This document shows positions 50,288 through 59,150 of a stretch of 64,000 bases of DNA, piece after piece (within the stretch, counting starts at the first letter, position 1; each line of letters opens with the position of its first letter). The stretch lies in contig JBCCQA010000005.1 in NCBI GenBank assembly GCA_039024635.1, positions 163,511 to 227,510 on the forward strand, given 5' to 3'. The notes beneath the pieces were generated by a model, which ran no database searches, was not told the origin of the DNA, and worked only from the letters and a program-made list of their open reading frames with translations. This stretch comes from Kuafuiihalomonas sp039024635 (lineage in GTDB: Bacteria; Myxococcota; Kuafuiibacteriia; Kuafuiibacteriales; Kuafuiibacteriaceae). A program made the position numbers and the translations under genes.

Positions 50288-52048
50288 ATGAAGCCGAGGG
50301 TGTGGATGTGGGGCGCTCTTCTGAGCGCCTGCAGCGAAGGAACTGGCGCCCTTCCGCCGAGCCCGGCCGCCGACACGGGCGCGCCCTTCTTTGATGGGGG
50401 CGGCGGACCCCTGGACATGGGCGGTCGCGACCCCTCGGACGGAGGAAGGCCATCGAGTCCGGACTTCGAGATCGCCGGACCTCGGGGCGTCCTTCGACGG
50501 GGGGCCTGCCTGCCCCAGCGCGTGCTCTTCGCCGTCGACGAGCTCCCCGGCCCCCTTCGTTGGTCCATGGATCCCGCCATCCCCGGCCTGACGCTGGCGG
50601 TATCCGAAGGCTCGGATCGAGTCGCCGTTCTTCGAGGCGAGCCCCAGGGGCCGGGCCGCGTGTCGAGCACGGTCCGGGTCGAGACGGCCGACGGCCAGCG
50701 CTCGTGGACCGAGCTCAGCTTCGACTTTCTGCCGGGACCCCTGTGGTTCGGCGCTTGGGACTCGGGGAGCAGCGAGGGTCCAGGTCCGAGTACCCTGCGG
50801 CTCGTCGACGTTTGTGCTGAGGCTGAGCCGATCGAGCTGTCCGCGCCGGAGTCGGCCCGGATCGAGTTGTCCAGCGGAGCCCGCTTCGCCCTCGCCATTT
50901 CCTCGTCGGATGTCCTCGTCGCCGATCTGCGGGAGTCGCAACCCATCTTTCGCTCGGTCTTCGACAGTGAGCCGGGGACCGGGGGCTTCGCCATTGCCGT
51001 TCGGAGCGATGTGGGGGTGCTCATCGTTCAGACGCCATACGGACCCAGCGAGCGGGTCTTCCTCATGGATGCTACAGGCCGCGTCCAGCTCCTGGAGGGG
51101 GTCCACAACCCAGCGTTCAACAGCTGCTGCGCGCCATCGCTCGCCCCGCTCTTCTACTCTGAGAAGCCCGGACCAAGTCCGCACACCAGGCTGCGGTTTC
51201 TCAATTCGGGGGAGGACTTCGACCTCTCCGAGTTCCTTCAGGGGCCGGCTGTGGGTCGGAGCTTCAGAGAAGGCATCGTGATCTCGACTCGGGACGACGG
51301 CCTGGCCGCCCTGAATCTGCGCACGGGCGTCGTTCGAAGCGTGCCTGGCCTAGAGCTGTTCGACGGAGGCCGCACCGGCTGGTGGCCAGAGACCGACCAG
51401 GCGGCCTCCGCCGGGCCCTGGACGTTTCGGGTGTACAACACCGGGCTGACGGACTTCGTGAGCTTCGAAGCGCCCTCGGCGGCAGCGGCCTATCGCTGGG
51501 TCGGAGATGAGGATTTTGCGGTCGGCCTTGGGGTCGACCTCGAGGAACGGACGGCTTGGGGCCTTCGTTCCGCCCGCGGCGAGGTTTCCTACTTCGAACT
51601 CGGGGGTCGCTTCGCGCTGCCTGGAGAAGGGGCCTTTCGAGCCCACGGCGGCGCGCCCATCTTCGTGACGCCGGAGGCCGCCGTCGTCTTGAGCCCGGCC
51701 GGCAGCATCGTCTTCGAATCAGAGTTGGAGCTACCCCACGCTTCGGCCACCGGCGCCCATGTGCTCGTGGCGCCCCGTATCGAGGAAGTCGAAGTCCAGG
51801 ACGTCCTGACGGGCGAGACCATGGGGCCGTTCTCGGTGGCGCGCGGTCGATACCGCTCCGCCTTTGGGGTCGTGGATGGCTTCGTTTGGAGTCGTCTGGG
51901 TGAGGCCTTGGTGCTTCAGGCGCGGTCGGAGCTGTATGTGGTCGTCCTGAGAAACTCGGGGCCCGAGGTCGTGGGCCGAATCCCTGGCGATTTCGAGCGG
52001 GCCTTTCTAGGATCCGTTGCTCTACAGGGGACCTGGGCTTTGCCCTAG
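50288..52048 (+). CDS. Large secreted lipoprotein, unknown function
   Basis: 586 residues from ATG 50288 (a TTG four codons earlier is also open). Lipobox 'ALLSAC' is followed by a Gly/Asp/Pro-rich linker with 'GGGGPLDMGGRDPSDGG' and then a long beta-rich body without recognisable catalytic motif. The linker style and propeller-like texture are shared with the gene at 48245, which suggests related surface proteins. The protein probably sits on the outer membrane. Confidence 0.7.
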   Translation: MKPRVWMWGALLSACSEGTGALPPSPAADTGAPFFDGGGGPLDMGGRDPSDGGRPSSPDFEIAGPRGVLRRGACLPQRVLFAVDELPGPLRWSMDPAIPGLTLAVSEGSDRVAVLRGEPQGPGRVSSTVRVETADGQRSWTELSFDFLPGPLWFGAWDSGSSEGPGPSTLRLVDVCAEAEPIELSAPESARIELSSGARFALAISSSDVLVADLRESQPIFRSVFDSEPGTGGFAIAVRSDVGVLIVQTPYGPSERVFLMDATGRVQLLEGVHNPAFNSCCAPSLAPLFYSEKPGPSPHTRLRFLNSGEDFDLSEFLQGPAVGRSFREGIVISTRDDGLAALNLRTGVVRSVPGLELFDGGRTGWWPETDQAASAGPWTFRVYNTGLTDFVSFEAPSAAAAYRWVGDEDFAVGLGVDLEERTAWGLRSARGEVSYFELGGRFALPGEGAFRAHGGAPIFVTPEAAVVLSPAGSIVFESELELPHASATGAHVLVAPRIEEVEVQDVLTGETMGPFSVARGRYRSAFGVVDGFVWSRLGEALVLQARSELYVVVLRNSGPEVVGRIPGDFERAFLGSVALQGTWALP

Positions 52049-52161
52049 AAACCCGCCAATTCGCGGGATGCGCACGGGAGAAGCACTTAAATCCGGTGGG
52101 CCGAATTGAGACCAAGGGGTCTGGATTCGACAGGTCGGGTGGCCTTGGCTAAACCGAGATC

Positions 52162-53259
52162 TTGTCCGACGCTTCCTTGCCCGTGAGGCCCATCACGGGG
52201 TCCGCCGAGCCTTCCGCCGTGGCCAGGGTGCCTTCTCCCCGCATGGCCGTCCTGCTCAACGTCAACGCCAAGCGGGTGACGGGTTCGCTGGTCCGGGCCC
52301 TTCAGCGGACCATTGGACCCGAAGCGGTCCTGGTGAGCCACTCGCTGGAGGAGGCCGAGGCCCACTGCGCGTCGGTCCTGGACCGGCGCATCGAGCTCCT
52401 CGCGGTCGGTGGGGGCGACGGCTCGGTCACCCACGCCCTCAACTTGCTGGAGCGGCTGAGCCAGGAGAAGGGCGTCCCCATCCCCACCGTCGGCGTTCTC
52501 AAGCTCGGGACGGGGAACGCCTTGGGCTACCTCACCGGGGCCGGCCATGTCCTCGACGACATCAAGGCCTGGATGCGCCGGGGCTTCGGCCCGACCCGAA
52601 GCCTGAGCCTGGTCGAAGACATGGAGGAGGGCTTTCGCTTCCCCTTCGCTAGCGTGGGCTACGACGCTCGGGTCCTGAACGACTACGAAGCCTTGGTCGG
52701 CTCCACCCGCCACCCCCTGGGCCGGGTCGTGATGCGCTCGGTTTGGGGCTACGTGGTCGCGGCCTTCACCCGAACCATTCCGACCGAGCTCGCCGCCCGG
52801 CCCATCCGCTTCAAGGTTCGGGCGACAGGTGGCGCCAGCGCCATCGACCCTAGAACCGACGAAGAGCGCCCCCTCCCCGACGGCTCCGTCCTCTTTGACG
52901 GCATGGCTCGGTCTGTCACTCTGGGTTCGAGCCCGTTCTACGGCTATGGGATTCCGGCGTTGCCCTTCGCCCGACGGCGCCACGACCGCTTCCAGGTCCG
53001 GGTTTCGACGGCCACGCCGTTGCAGATGGTGGCCCGCTTCCCCGCCCTGTGGCGAGGTACCCTCCGAACCGAGCTGTTTCAGGACTTCCTGGTCAGCGGA
53101 GTGGAGGTCGAGCTCGCCGAGCACCTGCCCTTCCAGATGGCGGGTGAGGCGGCCGGTCAGCGTCGCCACTTCCACTGGGAGCTGTCCAAGTCCACCTTCC
53201 AGCTCGCGAGTGGAAGCCGGGCTCCACTATCGACCGGTCTCTTGGCTCGCGCTCGCTGA
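52162..53259 (+). CDS. Diacylglycerol kinase catalytic-domain lipid kinase
   Basis: 365 residues from TTG 52162; ATG 52243 (MAVLLNVNAKRVTG) is an alternative that starts exactly at the domain. The DAGK_cat signature 'ELLAVGGGDGSVTHALNLL' and 'VGVLKLGTGNALGYL' identify the DgkB/YegS/sphingosine-kinase fold, which phosphorylates a lipid hydroxyl with ATP. The C-terminal lobe contains 'VTLGSSPFYGYGIPALPFA'. This is a second lipid kinase in the window besides the membrane-type DgkA. The substrate is unknown. Confidence 0.82.
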   Translation: MSDASLPVRPITGSAEPSAVARVPSPRMAVLLNVNAKRVTGSLVRALQRTIGPEAVLVSHSLEEAEAHCASVLDRRIELLAVGGGDGSVTHALNLLERLSQEKGVPIPTVGVLKLGTGNALGYLTGAGHVLDDIKAWMRRGFGPTRSLSLVEDMEEGFRFPFASVGYDARVLNDYEALVGSTRHPLGRVVMRSVWGYVVAAFTRTIPTELAARPIRFKVRATGGASAIDPRTDEERPLPDGSVLFDGMARSVTLGSSPFYGYGIPALPFARRRHDRFQVRVSTATPLQMVARFPALWRGTLRTELFQDFLVSGVEVELAEHLPFQMAGEAAGQRRHFHWELSKSTFQLASGSRAPLSTGLLARAR

Positions 53260-53301
53260 TGCCGCTGGTCTCCTACTGAGCGGGAACATAGCATCCGCGT
53301 C

Positions 53302-54282
53302 GTGGACCAAGATCTCGTTGACATCCCCTTCGAAGTTCGACGCTGGGAGCGGAATCAGCGGGTCGACGTCTTTCTGTCCAAGCGAATCAGCCGCATGTCG
53401 CGCAGCCTTGCCGCCCGCCTCGTGAAGACGGGGCGAGTTCGCAAGGAGCCGGGGGCGTTTGGCCTTCGGCCGAGCATGAAGGTGGCCGAAGGCGACGTGG
53501 TCATCGTCAAGCGCAAGCCCCTCGTCGAAGGGCCGGTCGACGCCATCGAGATCCCGAGCATTCACGAAGACGCCCGGGTCCTGGCCGTCAACAAGCCCGG
53601 CGACCTCGTCGTCCACCCGACCGCTTCCGCGTACCATCGGACCTTGATTCGAATCCTGCGCAATCGCCGGAACGAGCCCGCCTTGGACCTCGCCCACCGA
53701 ATCGACAAGGAGACGAGTGGCCTCCTCCTCCTGGCTCGAGACTTCGAAGCAGCCTCCGATCTCAAGACCCAGTTCGCGCAGAGAAGAGTCGAGAAGGCCT
53801 ACCTCGCCGTGGTGAAGGGGAGGGTGGCGCGGGACGAGTTCGTCATCGATCTCCCTCTCCGTTTGGCCGACACCGTCACCAAGGTCATGATGGAGCCGCA
53901 CCCGGGGGGAGGCCCGGCCTTGACCTTCGTGCGTGTCCTCGCCCGCGGACCCGATGCGAGCCTGGTCGAGGCCCGGCCCAAGACCGGTCGGCAGCATCAG
54001 ATTCGGGTCCACCTCCAGCAGCTCGGCCACCCCATCTTAGGGGACAAGCTCTATCTCGGGGGAGAGGACTTCTTCATCGACGCCCTCCGGGGCGTGTACG
54101 AACACGACGAGCTCGTAACGCTCGTGGGTCACCACCGACAGGCCCTGCACGCCCACGCCGCGACATTCTTCCACCCCGAGTCTGGATCGCCGATGACGCT
54201 CTCGGCGCCCCTCACCCCTGATTTGATAGCTCTGTGTGCGCGTCAGGCCATCGTCGCGCCCGATGGTCGTCGGGCGGCCTGA
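53302..54282 (+). CDS. RluA/RluD-family pseudouridine synthase
   Basis: 326 residues from GTG 53302. It has an N-terminal S4-like RNA-binding domain (about 15-75), then the catalytic motif 'LAHRIDKETSGLLLLAR' with Asp135, and 'ARPKTGRQHQIRVHLQQLGH'. It isomerises uridine to pseudouridine in rRNA or tRNA; the exact site is not predictable. An insertion of about 30 residues, 'YLGGEDFFIDALRGVYEHD', lies near the C-terminus as in a subset of the family. Confidence 0.88.
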   Translation: MDQDLVDIPFEVRRWERNQRVDVFLSKRISRMSRSLAARLVKTGRVRKEPGAFGLRPSMKVAEGDVVIVKRKPLVEGPVDAIEIPSIHEDARVLAVNKPGDLVVHPTASAYHRTLIRILRNRRNEPALDLAHRIDKETSGLLLLARDFEAASDLKTQFAQRRVEKAYLAVVKGRVARDEFVIDLPLRLADTVTKVMMEPHPGGGPALTFVRVLARGPDASLVEARPKTGRQHQIRVHLQQLGHPILGDKLYLGGEDFFIDALRGVYEHDELVTLVGHHRQALHAHAATFFHPESGSPMTLSAPLTPDLIALCARQAIVAPDGRRAA

Positions 54283-54341
54283 GCTTTCTTCTTTGAGCGT
54301 CCCTGCATGACCTTGGGCCGGGATCGTGGTCCTTTTCACTC

Positions 54342-55007
54342 ATGGGGGAACGGCTCAGCATCCTGATCCTCGATGACCACCGGATGGTCGCCGAAGGCTT
54401 GGCGGCTCTCGTCGCCGGCCAGGAAGACATGGAGGTCATGGGCATCGGTCACTCGGTGGCCCAGGGCTTGGACATGATCCGGTCCAACAAGCCCGACGTC
54501 GCCTTGGTCGACTGCGACCTGAACGACGGAACGGCGGCCGACCTCATCCTCCAGACCAAGGCGCTCGGCATCGATCTAAAGGTTGTCGTCCTCAGCGACA
54601 GTGACGGCTTCTGCAGCATTCGATCTGCGGTCGAGGCCGGCGCTCGGGCCTTCCTTCTGAAGCGCATGCCGATGACGGTGGTGGTGGAGGCCGTTCGCAG
54701 CGCGCACGCTGGTCGTCGCTACCTGCCGCCCGAGGTTGCGAGCCGCATGGCCGAGGCCATGAGCCTGGAGCCCCTCACAGCCCGCGAGAAAGAGGTTCTG
54801 GGACTTCTGGCCGAGGGCCGCTCCAACCAGGACATCGCCGATCGTCTGGGCATCGGTGTGGGGACCGTGAAAATTCACGTGAACAACGTGCTTTCGAAGC
54901 TCGACGCCGACAGTCGAACCGAAGCCGTGATCCGGGCAAGCCTGTACGGCTTGGTCGGTATTCGCGACACCCTGGACGACGCCAGCGCCGATCAGCCGAT
55001 GAGATGA
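54342..55007 (+). CDS. NarL/FixJ-type response regulator
   Basis: 221 residues. Receiver domain with 'ILDDHRMVAEGL', phospho-acceptor Asp57 ('VALVDCDL') and 'FLLKRM'. LuxR-type helix-turn-helix 'LTAREKEVLGLLAEGRSNQD IADRLGIGVGTVKIHVNNV' lies at about 145-190. It is a DNA-binding transcription factor with no sensor kinase adjacent. It could control the operon that starts 90 bp downstream. Confidence 0.88.
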   Translation: MGERLSILILDDHRMVAEGLAALVAGQEDMEVMGIGHSVAQGLDMIRSNKPDVALVDCDLNDGTAADLILQTKALGIDLKVVVLSDSDGFCSIRSAVEAGARAFLLKRMPMTVVVEAVRSAHAGRRYLPPEVASRMAEAMSLEPLTAREKEVLGLLAEGRSNQDIADRLGIGVGTVKIHVNNVLSKLDADSRTEAVIRASLYGLVGIRDTLDDASADQPMR

Positions 55008-55097
55008 CGGGGCTCTATGCCCTAAGTTAGACCCGCCCACCACGCGGCGGAGGCAGTCTCCCGGGTGCGGGCGCGTCGAGCGCTCGAGGAGACAGTC

Positions 55098-55817
55098 ATG
55101 AACACGAACAAAACTGCGACCCTTTTTCTCACTGCTTTGGCCATCGCCTCTTCTCCGGCGGTAGCTCAGACGGCGCGTCCCACGGCGGCCAAGAGTCTGC
55201 TCACGCCTGATAACCACAGCCTAATCCTCATCGATCATCAGTCACAGATGGCCTTCGCGACGAACTCGATCGACATCGTTGCATTGCGCAACAACGTCAC
55301 TGGTCTTGCGAAAGCCGCTCAGGCCTTCAACGTGCCAACCATCTTGACGACGGTCGCAGAGAAGACCTTCTCGGGGCCGGTGTTTCCAGAGTTGGCCGCC
55401 GTTCTTGAAGGCGCCGACTCGATAGACCGCACCACGATGAACTCATGGGAGGACAAGCGGATCACGGACAGCGTCAACAAGATTGGTAAGAAGAAGATCG
55501 TGATGGCGGCCCTGTGGACCGAAGTTTGCGGCGTCGATGCCGCGCTCTCTGCAGTTGAGCAGGGTTTCGAGGTGTACTTCATTACAGACGCGTCGGGTGG
55601 CGTCAGCGACGAGGCTCACGATCGTGCGATGCAGAGAATGGTCCAGGCCGGCGTGGTACCGATGACCTGGCTTCAGTATCTCTTGGAGCTCCAGCGTGAT
55701 TGGGCACGTTCGAAGACCTATGAGGCCACCAACGCCATTGCGAAGCAGCACGGCGGCGGCTACGGCTTGGGCATCATCTACGCCAAGGAGATGTTTGGCG
55801 CACAGGAAGGCAAGTAG
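55098..55817 (+). CDS. Exported isochorismatase-family hydrolase
   Basis: 239 residues with a Sec signal peptide 'LFLTALAIASSPAVAQ'. The cysteine-hydrolase fold is YcaC-like: catalytic Asp46 in 'LILIDHQSQM', 'IDRTTMNSWED' in the position of the middle residue, and nucleophile Cys144 in 'ALWTEVCGVDAAL'. It hydrolyses an amide or related bond of a small substrate, here probably in the periplasm. Third codon positions are visibly less GC-rich than in the neighbours, hinting at transfer. It is first in an operon with the amidohydrolase (22 bp) and the porin. Confidence 0.82.
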   Translation: MNTNKTATLFLTALAIASSPAVAQTARPTAAKSLLTPDNHSLILIDHQSQMAFATNSIDIVALRNNVTGLAKAAQAFNVPTILTTVAEKTFSGPVFPELAAVLEGADSIDRTTMNSWEDKRITDSVNKIGKKKIVMAALWTEVCGVDAALSAVEQGFEVYFITDASGGVSDEAHDRAMQRMVQAGVVPMTWLQYLLELQRDWARSKTYEATNAIAKQHGGGYGLGIIYAKEMFGAQEGK

Positions 55818-55839
55818 GCGAAGGTCGAGCGAGAGGAGC

Positions 55840-57666
55840 ATGGCCATGTCGTTCATTCGTCGACGCGAGTTTCTGATGGGGAGCGGTGCCCTCGCACTGA
55901 GCGGCTGCGCTACCCTGGGACGCCGAGAGGCCGACGTTGCCCTGCTGGGCGGCAAGGTCTGGACGCAGGATCCAAGACGACCCGAGGTCGAAGCCATCGC
56001 TATTCGGCGGGGCAAAGTCCTTGCCATCGGCTCCGACGCGGAGGTCGAAGGGACGATCGGCGCATCGACTCGAGTGGTTCGGCTCGACGGCCGGCGGGTC
56101 ATTCCGGGACTGAACGACGTACACATGCACCCCACCCGAGGGGGTCGCTTCTTTGCCGCCGAGCTACGCTGGGACGGGGTCAGCTCACTGGAGCGGGCCC
56201 TGGACATGGTGGCGCAGCAGGCCAGGCGGACGCCCAATGGTCAGTGGGTCCGGGTCATCGGGGGCTGGTCGCCCTATCAGTTCGCGGAGCGTCGCATGCC
56301 GACGCCCGAAGAGCTGAACAAGGCGGCCCCCGATGTCCCGCTCTTCGTGCTCTTTCTCTATTCGGGGGGAATGCTGAACCAGGCAGGCATCGACGCCTTG
56401 GGGCTGACGCCACAGACCAAGGCGCCTCCAGGCACGGGCTACGAGCTCGACGCCTCGGGTCGCTTGACGGGACGGCTCCTGGCCACGCCGAATCCCACCA
56501 TCCTCTATCAGACCATTGGTTCGCTGCCCCCCCTAACGGCGGAGCAGCAGGCCATCTCGACCCGACACTTCTATCGAGATCTGAATCGCCTCGGCCTGAC
56601 CAGCGTCATCGACGCCGGCGGGGGCGGGCACCACTTCCCCGAGGACTACGCAGGCACCAAAGCGCTGGCCACAGCGGGTGAGATGCCCATCCGTGTCTCG
56701 AACTATCTCTTTCCTCAGGCCAAGGGAAAGGAGCTGGCCGAGTTCCAGGCTTGGACGCAGTCTTTCGAAGTCGACGTCAACATGGCGGAGGGTCTCGATC
56801 ATGGCTACACCATCCGAGGTGGAGGCGAGTTCCTGGCTTGGGCGGCCGGCGACTACGAGAACTTTCTGGCCGAACGACCCGACATCACCACGCGCAACGG
56901 CTGGGACAAGCAGCTCATCGAGGTGACCCGCCATCTGCTCGCCAACGAGTGGCCGCTCAGGATCCACGCCACCTATGACGAGTCCATGAACCACATCATG
57001 GACGTGTTCGAAGAGGCCGACCGGTTGGAGCGCGAAGCGGGAAGAAAGGGCTTCGCGGGCATTCGTTGGGCCTTCGACCACGGTGAGACGGCCATGCCCG
57101 AAACCCTGGCCCGCATGAAGACCATCGGGAACGGAGGTGGACTGGCGACCCAGAGCCGCATGGCCTACGCTGGCGAGTTCTTCGTCGAACGCTACGGAAA
57201 GAAGATGGCCGAGCGCGCGCCCGCCTTCGGCGACGCCCTGGATGCGGGGCTGCCCGTGGGTTTGGGCTCTGACGCAACCCGGGTCTCGAGCTATAACCCG
57301 TGGAACACGCTGTATTGGGCCACGACCGGGAGGTCGGTGGGTGGGACCCCGCTCCTTTCGGCCCGCCACCGTCTCAGCCGGGCCAAAGCGCTCGAGCTTC
57401 ACACCGTGGGCAGCGCCTGGTTCAGCCGAGAAGAAGCAGAGAAGGGCCGCCTGTCCGTAGGTCAGCTCGGGGATGTGGCCGTCCTTAGCCACGACTACTT
57501 GGACTGCGGCGCCGAGCAGATCCGCCGTATCGAGAGCCTTCTCACGGTGACGGGGGGGAAGGTGGTCTACGCGACCGGACCCTATGAGGGCATGGCGCCC
57601 GAGCTTCCGCCGATTGAGCCTGCTTGGTCCCCAGTGGCCGTCTTCGGCGGCTATCAACGCGGGTGA
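55840..57666 (+). CDS. Tat-exported amidohydrolase lipoprotein (YtcJ-like)
   Basis: 608 residues. The N-terminus 'RRREFLMGSGALALSGC' joins a twin-arginine motif to a lipobox, so it is likely exported folded and lipidated. The metal-dependent hydrolase body has 'RVIPGLNDVHMHPTRGG' (HxH metal ligands), 'HATYDESMNHI', 'FDHGETAMPE' and 'GLGSDATRVSSYNPW'. This is the YtcJ/amidohydrolase-3 type, acting on amide or ester bonds of unknown substrates. GAGAGGA precedes ATG 55840. It is followed 3 bp later by the porin gene. Confidence 0.85.
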   Translation: MAMSFIRRREFLMGSGALALSGCATLGRREADVALLGGKVWTQDPRRPEVEAIAIRRGKVLAIGSDAEVEGTIGASTRVVRLDGRRVIPGLNDVHMHPTRGGRFFAAELRWDGVSSLERALDMVAQQARRTPNGQWVRVIGGWSPYQFAERRMPTPEELNKAAPDVPLFVLFLYSGGMLNQAGIDALGLTPQTKAPPGTGYELDASGRLTGRLLATPNPTILYQTIGSLPPLTAEQQAISTRHFYRDLNRLGLTSVIDAGGGGHHFPEDYAGTKALATAGEMPIRVSNYLFPQAKGKELAEFQAWTQSFEVDVNMAEGLDHGYTIRGGGEFLAWAAGDYENFLAERPDITTRNGWDKQLIEVTRHLLANEWPLRIHATYDESMNHIMDVFEEADRLEREAGRKGFAGIRWAFDHGETAMPETLARMKTIGNGGGLATQSRMAYAGEFFVERYGKKMAERAPAFGDALDAGLPVGLGSDATRVSSYNPWNTLYWATTGRSVGGTPLLSARHRLSRAKALELHTVGSAWFSREEAEKGRLSVGQLGDVAVLSHDYLDCGAEQIRRIESLLTVTGGKVVYATGPYEGMAPELPPIEPAWSPVAVFGGYQRG

Positions 57667-57669
57667 GCC

Positions 57670-58971
57670 GTGCTTCTCATCTGGGCGGCCATGCTTGCAG
57701 GCAGCCCCTGCGAGCATGGCTTTCATCACCTTCGCTACGACGATGACGATAGCTGTCGTCCTCTGGCTTTGGAAGTCGACGAACAGAACTGGCTTCGCTT
57801 GGGCGGCGAGGTTCGACAGCGCCTGACCTTCGTGGAGAACTTCGAGTTCGGCGATGCTTTCGAGGCCGGAGACTGGATAGGCTCCCAAAGGTACTTCTTG
57901 AATTTAGACGGCCGATGGGCGGGTCGACTCCAGACCTTCGTTCAGCTGGGTTCTCTGGTCGCCATCAACCAGGGTTCGCCGCCGTCGCCGACGGAGCGAA
58001 ACGACTTTGATCTTCTTCAGGCCTTCGTGCGGTGGAAGGGGGCGTCCATTCGGCCATGGGCAGGTCGGCGCGTCCTGCAGCTGGGTTCGCAGCGGCTCGT
58101 GGCTCGGCGCGAGGGGCCGAACGTTCGGCGTAACTTCGACGGCCTGGGGCTGGAGTTGGAAGAGGGGCTCCTCACCTTGAGCGCGCTGCTCGCACGGCCG
58201 GTCCTTCCCCGGCAGTCAGGGGTCTTCAACGACTTCCAGCGACCAGAGCAAATGGTCTGGGGTAGCTATGCGACCTTGGAGGACCATAGCATCGGACTCG
58301 ACCTCTACTACCTGGGCTCTTCGGACGAGGAGGCCCGATTCGATGGCGGCGTTCTCGGACGAGAACTTCGGCATAGCTTCGGTCTGCGGGCATTCGGAGC
58401 GCGCTACGGCGCGGACTGGGACATCGAGGCCATCCTCCAGGTGGGGGACTTCGAGGGTCGAGAGATCCTGGCCTGGACCCTGGCCTCGATGCTTGGCTAC
58501 CGCTTCCAGGATCTCCCCTTGTCCCCGAGGCTCGGCTTGTCCGTCAACGTGGCCAGCGGTGAACGGAATCCCGGAGACGGTCGGGTGGACGCCTTCAACG
58601 CGCTCTTTCCCCGGGGGAACTACTTCTCGGAGGCTGCGGTTCTGGGTCCGAGGAACTTCTACAACGTGCACGGCTTCTTGAGCATCGAGCCCTTAGACGG
58701 GCTGGACTTCACCACCGATCTGAACGGCTATTGGCGTTTCTCCCTGGAAGACGGCGTGTACGGACCACCGGGGAACCTCATTCGTGGACCCGCCGACAGC
58801 GAGGCTCGCTTCGTAGTCCTGGCCTGGTCCAATGCCTTCCAGTGGACGATCAACCGCTGGGTCGACGCCACGGCGATCTACACCGTTCAAGACCCGGGGC
58901 GCTTCATTGAAGAGACAGGGGAAGCTCCCCTGACCCATTTCGCCGAGTTCACCGTCCGCCTCCGCTTTTGA
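57670..58971 (+). CDS. Outer-membrane beta-barrel, alginate-export/porin-like
   Basis: 433 residues from GTG 57670, with a signal peptide. 'NWLRLGGEVRQRLTFVENFE', 'DLLQAFVRWKGASIRPWAGR RVLQLGSQRLV' and 'EGPNVRRNFDGLGLELE' match the alginate-export (AlgE-like) barrel family. The chain ends 'FTVRLRF', with a terminal Phe as expected for BAM substrates. It probably imports or exports the substrate or product of the two exported hydrolases encoded upstream. A MITE begins 3 bp after its stop. Confidence 0.8.
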   Translation: MLLIWAAMLAGSPCEHGFHHLRYDDDDSCRPLALEVDEQNWLRLGGEVRQRLTFVENFEFGDAFEAGDWIGSQRYFLNLDGRWAGRLQTFVQLGSLVAINQGSPPSPTERNDFDLLQAFVRWKGASIRPWAGRRVLQLGSQRLVARREGPNVRRNFDGLGLELEEGLLTLSALLARPVLPRQSGVFNDFQRPEQMVWGSYATLEDHSIGLDLYYLGSSDEEARFDGGVLGRELRHSFGLRAFGARYGADWDIEAILQVGDFEGREILAWTLASMLGYRFQDLPLSPRLGLSVNVASGERNPGDGRVDAFNALFPRGNYFSEAAVLGPRNFYNVHGFLSIEPLDGLDFTTDLNGYWRFSLEDGVYGPPGNLIRGPADSEARFVVLAWSNAFQWTINRWVDATAIYTVQDPGRFIEETGEAPLTHFAEFTVRLRF

Positions 58972-58973
58972 CC

Positions 58974-58996
58974 TAGTGTGCCGATCACAAAGTTCA
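58974..58996 (+). repeat. MITE left terminal inverted repeat
   Basis: TAGTGTGCCGATCACAAAG then TTCA. It differs from the inverted right end at three positions. Confidence 0.8.
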
Positions 58997-59127
58997 GATC
59001 GCTCCCCGCCGGCCCTGGCGGCCCAGCGGCCTAGGGCCGGCCTTTCGGGCTTCTCGGTCCCTGGGCCCACCCAACTCCCTCCGAAGCTGGTCCACCAGGA
59101 CGGCCGATGACTCAACGGGAAACTGAT

Positions 59128-59150
59128 TGAGCTTTGTGACCAGCACACTA
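59128..59150 (-). repeat. MITE right terminal inverted repeat
   Basis: On the minus strand it reads TAGTGTGCTGGTCACAAAG then CTCA. CTA at 59148-59150 is the TAG stop of the Hsp70 gene. Confidence 0.8.

Larger units (their letters stand above)
58974..59150. mobile_element. Probable MITE with IS630/Tc1-like ends
   Basis: 177 bp bounded by TA dinucleotides and 23-bp inverted ends of form TAGTGTGC-N3-TCACAAAG-N-TCA, 20 of 23 matching. It has no coding capacity. Inside is a 9-bp perfect palindromic pair GCCGGCCCT / AGGGCCGGC. TA target duplication and end sequence fit IS630/Tc1-mariner non-autonomous elements. It fills the whole space between the convergent porin and Hsp70 genes; the right TA forms part of the Hsp70 stop codon. 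Confidence 0.75.
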
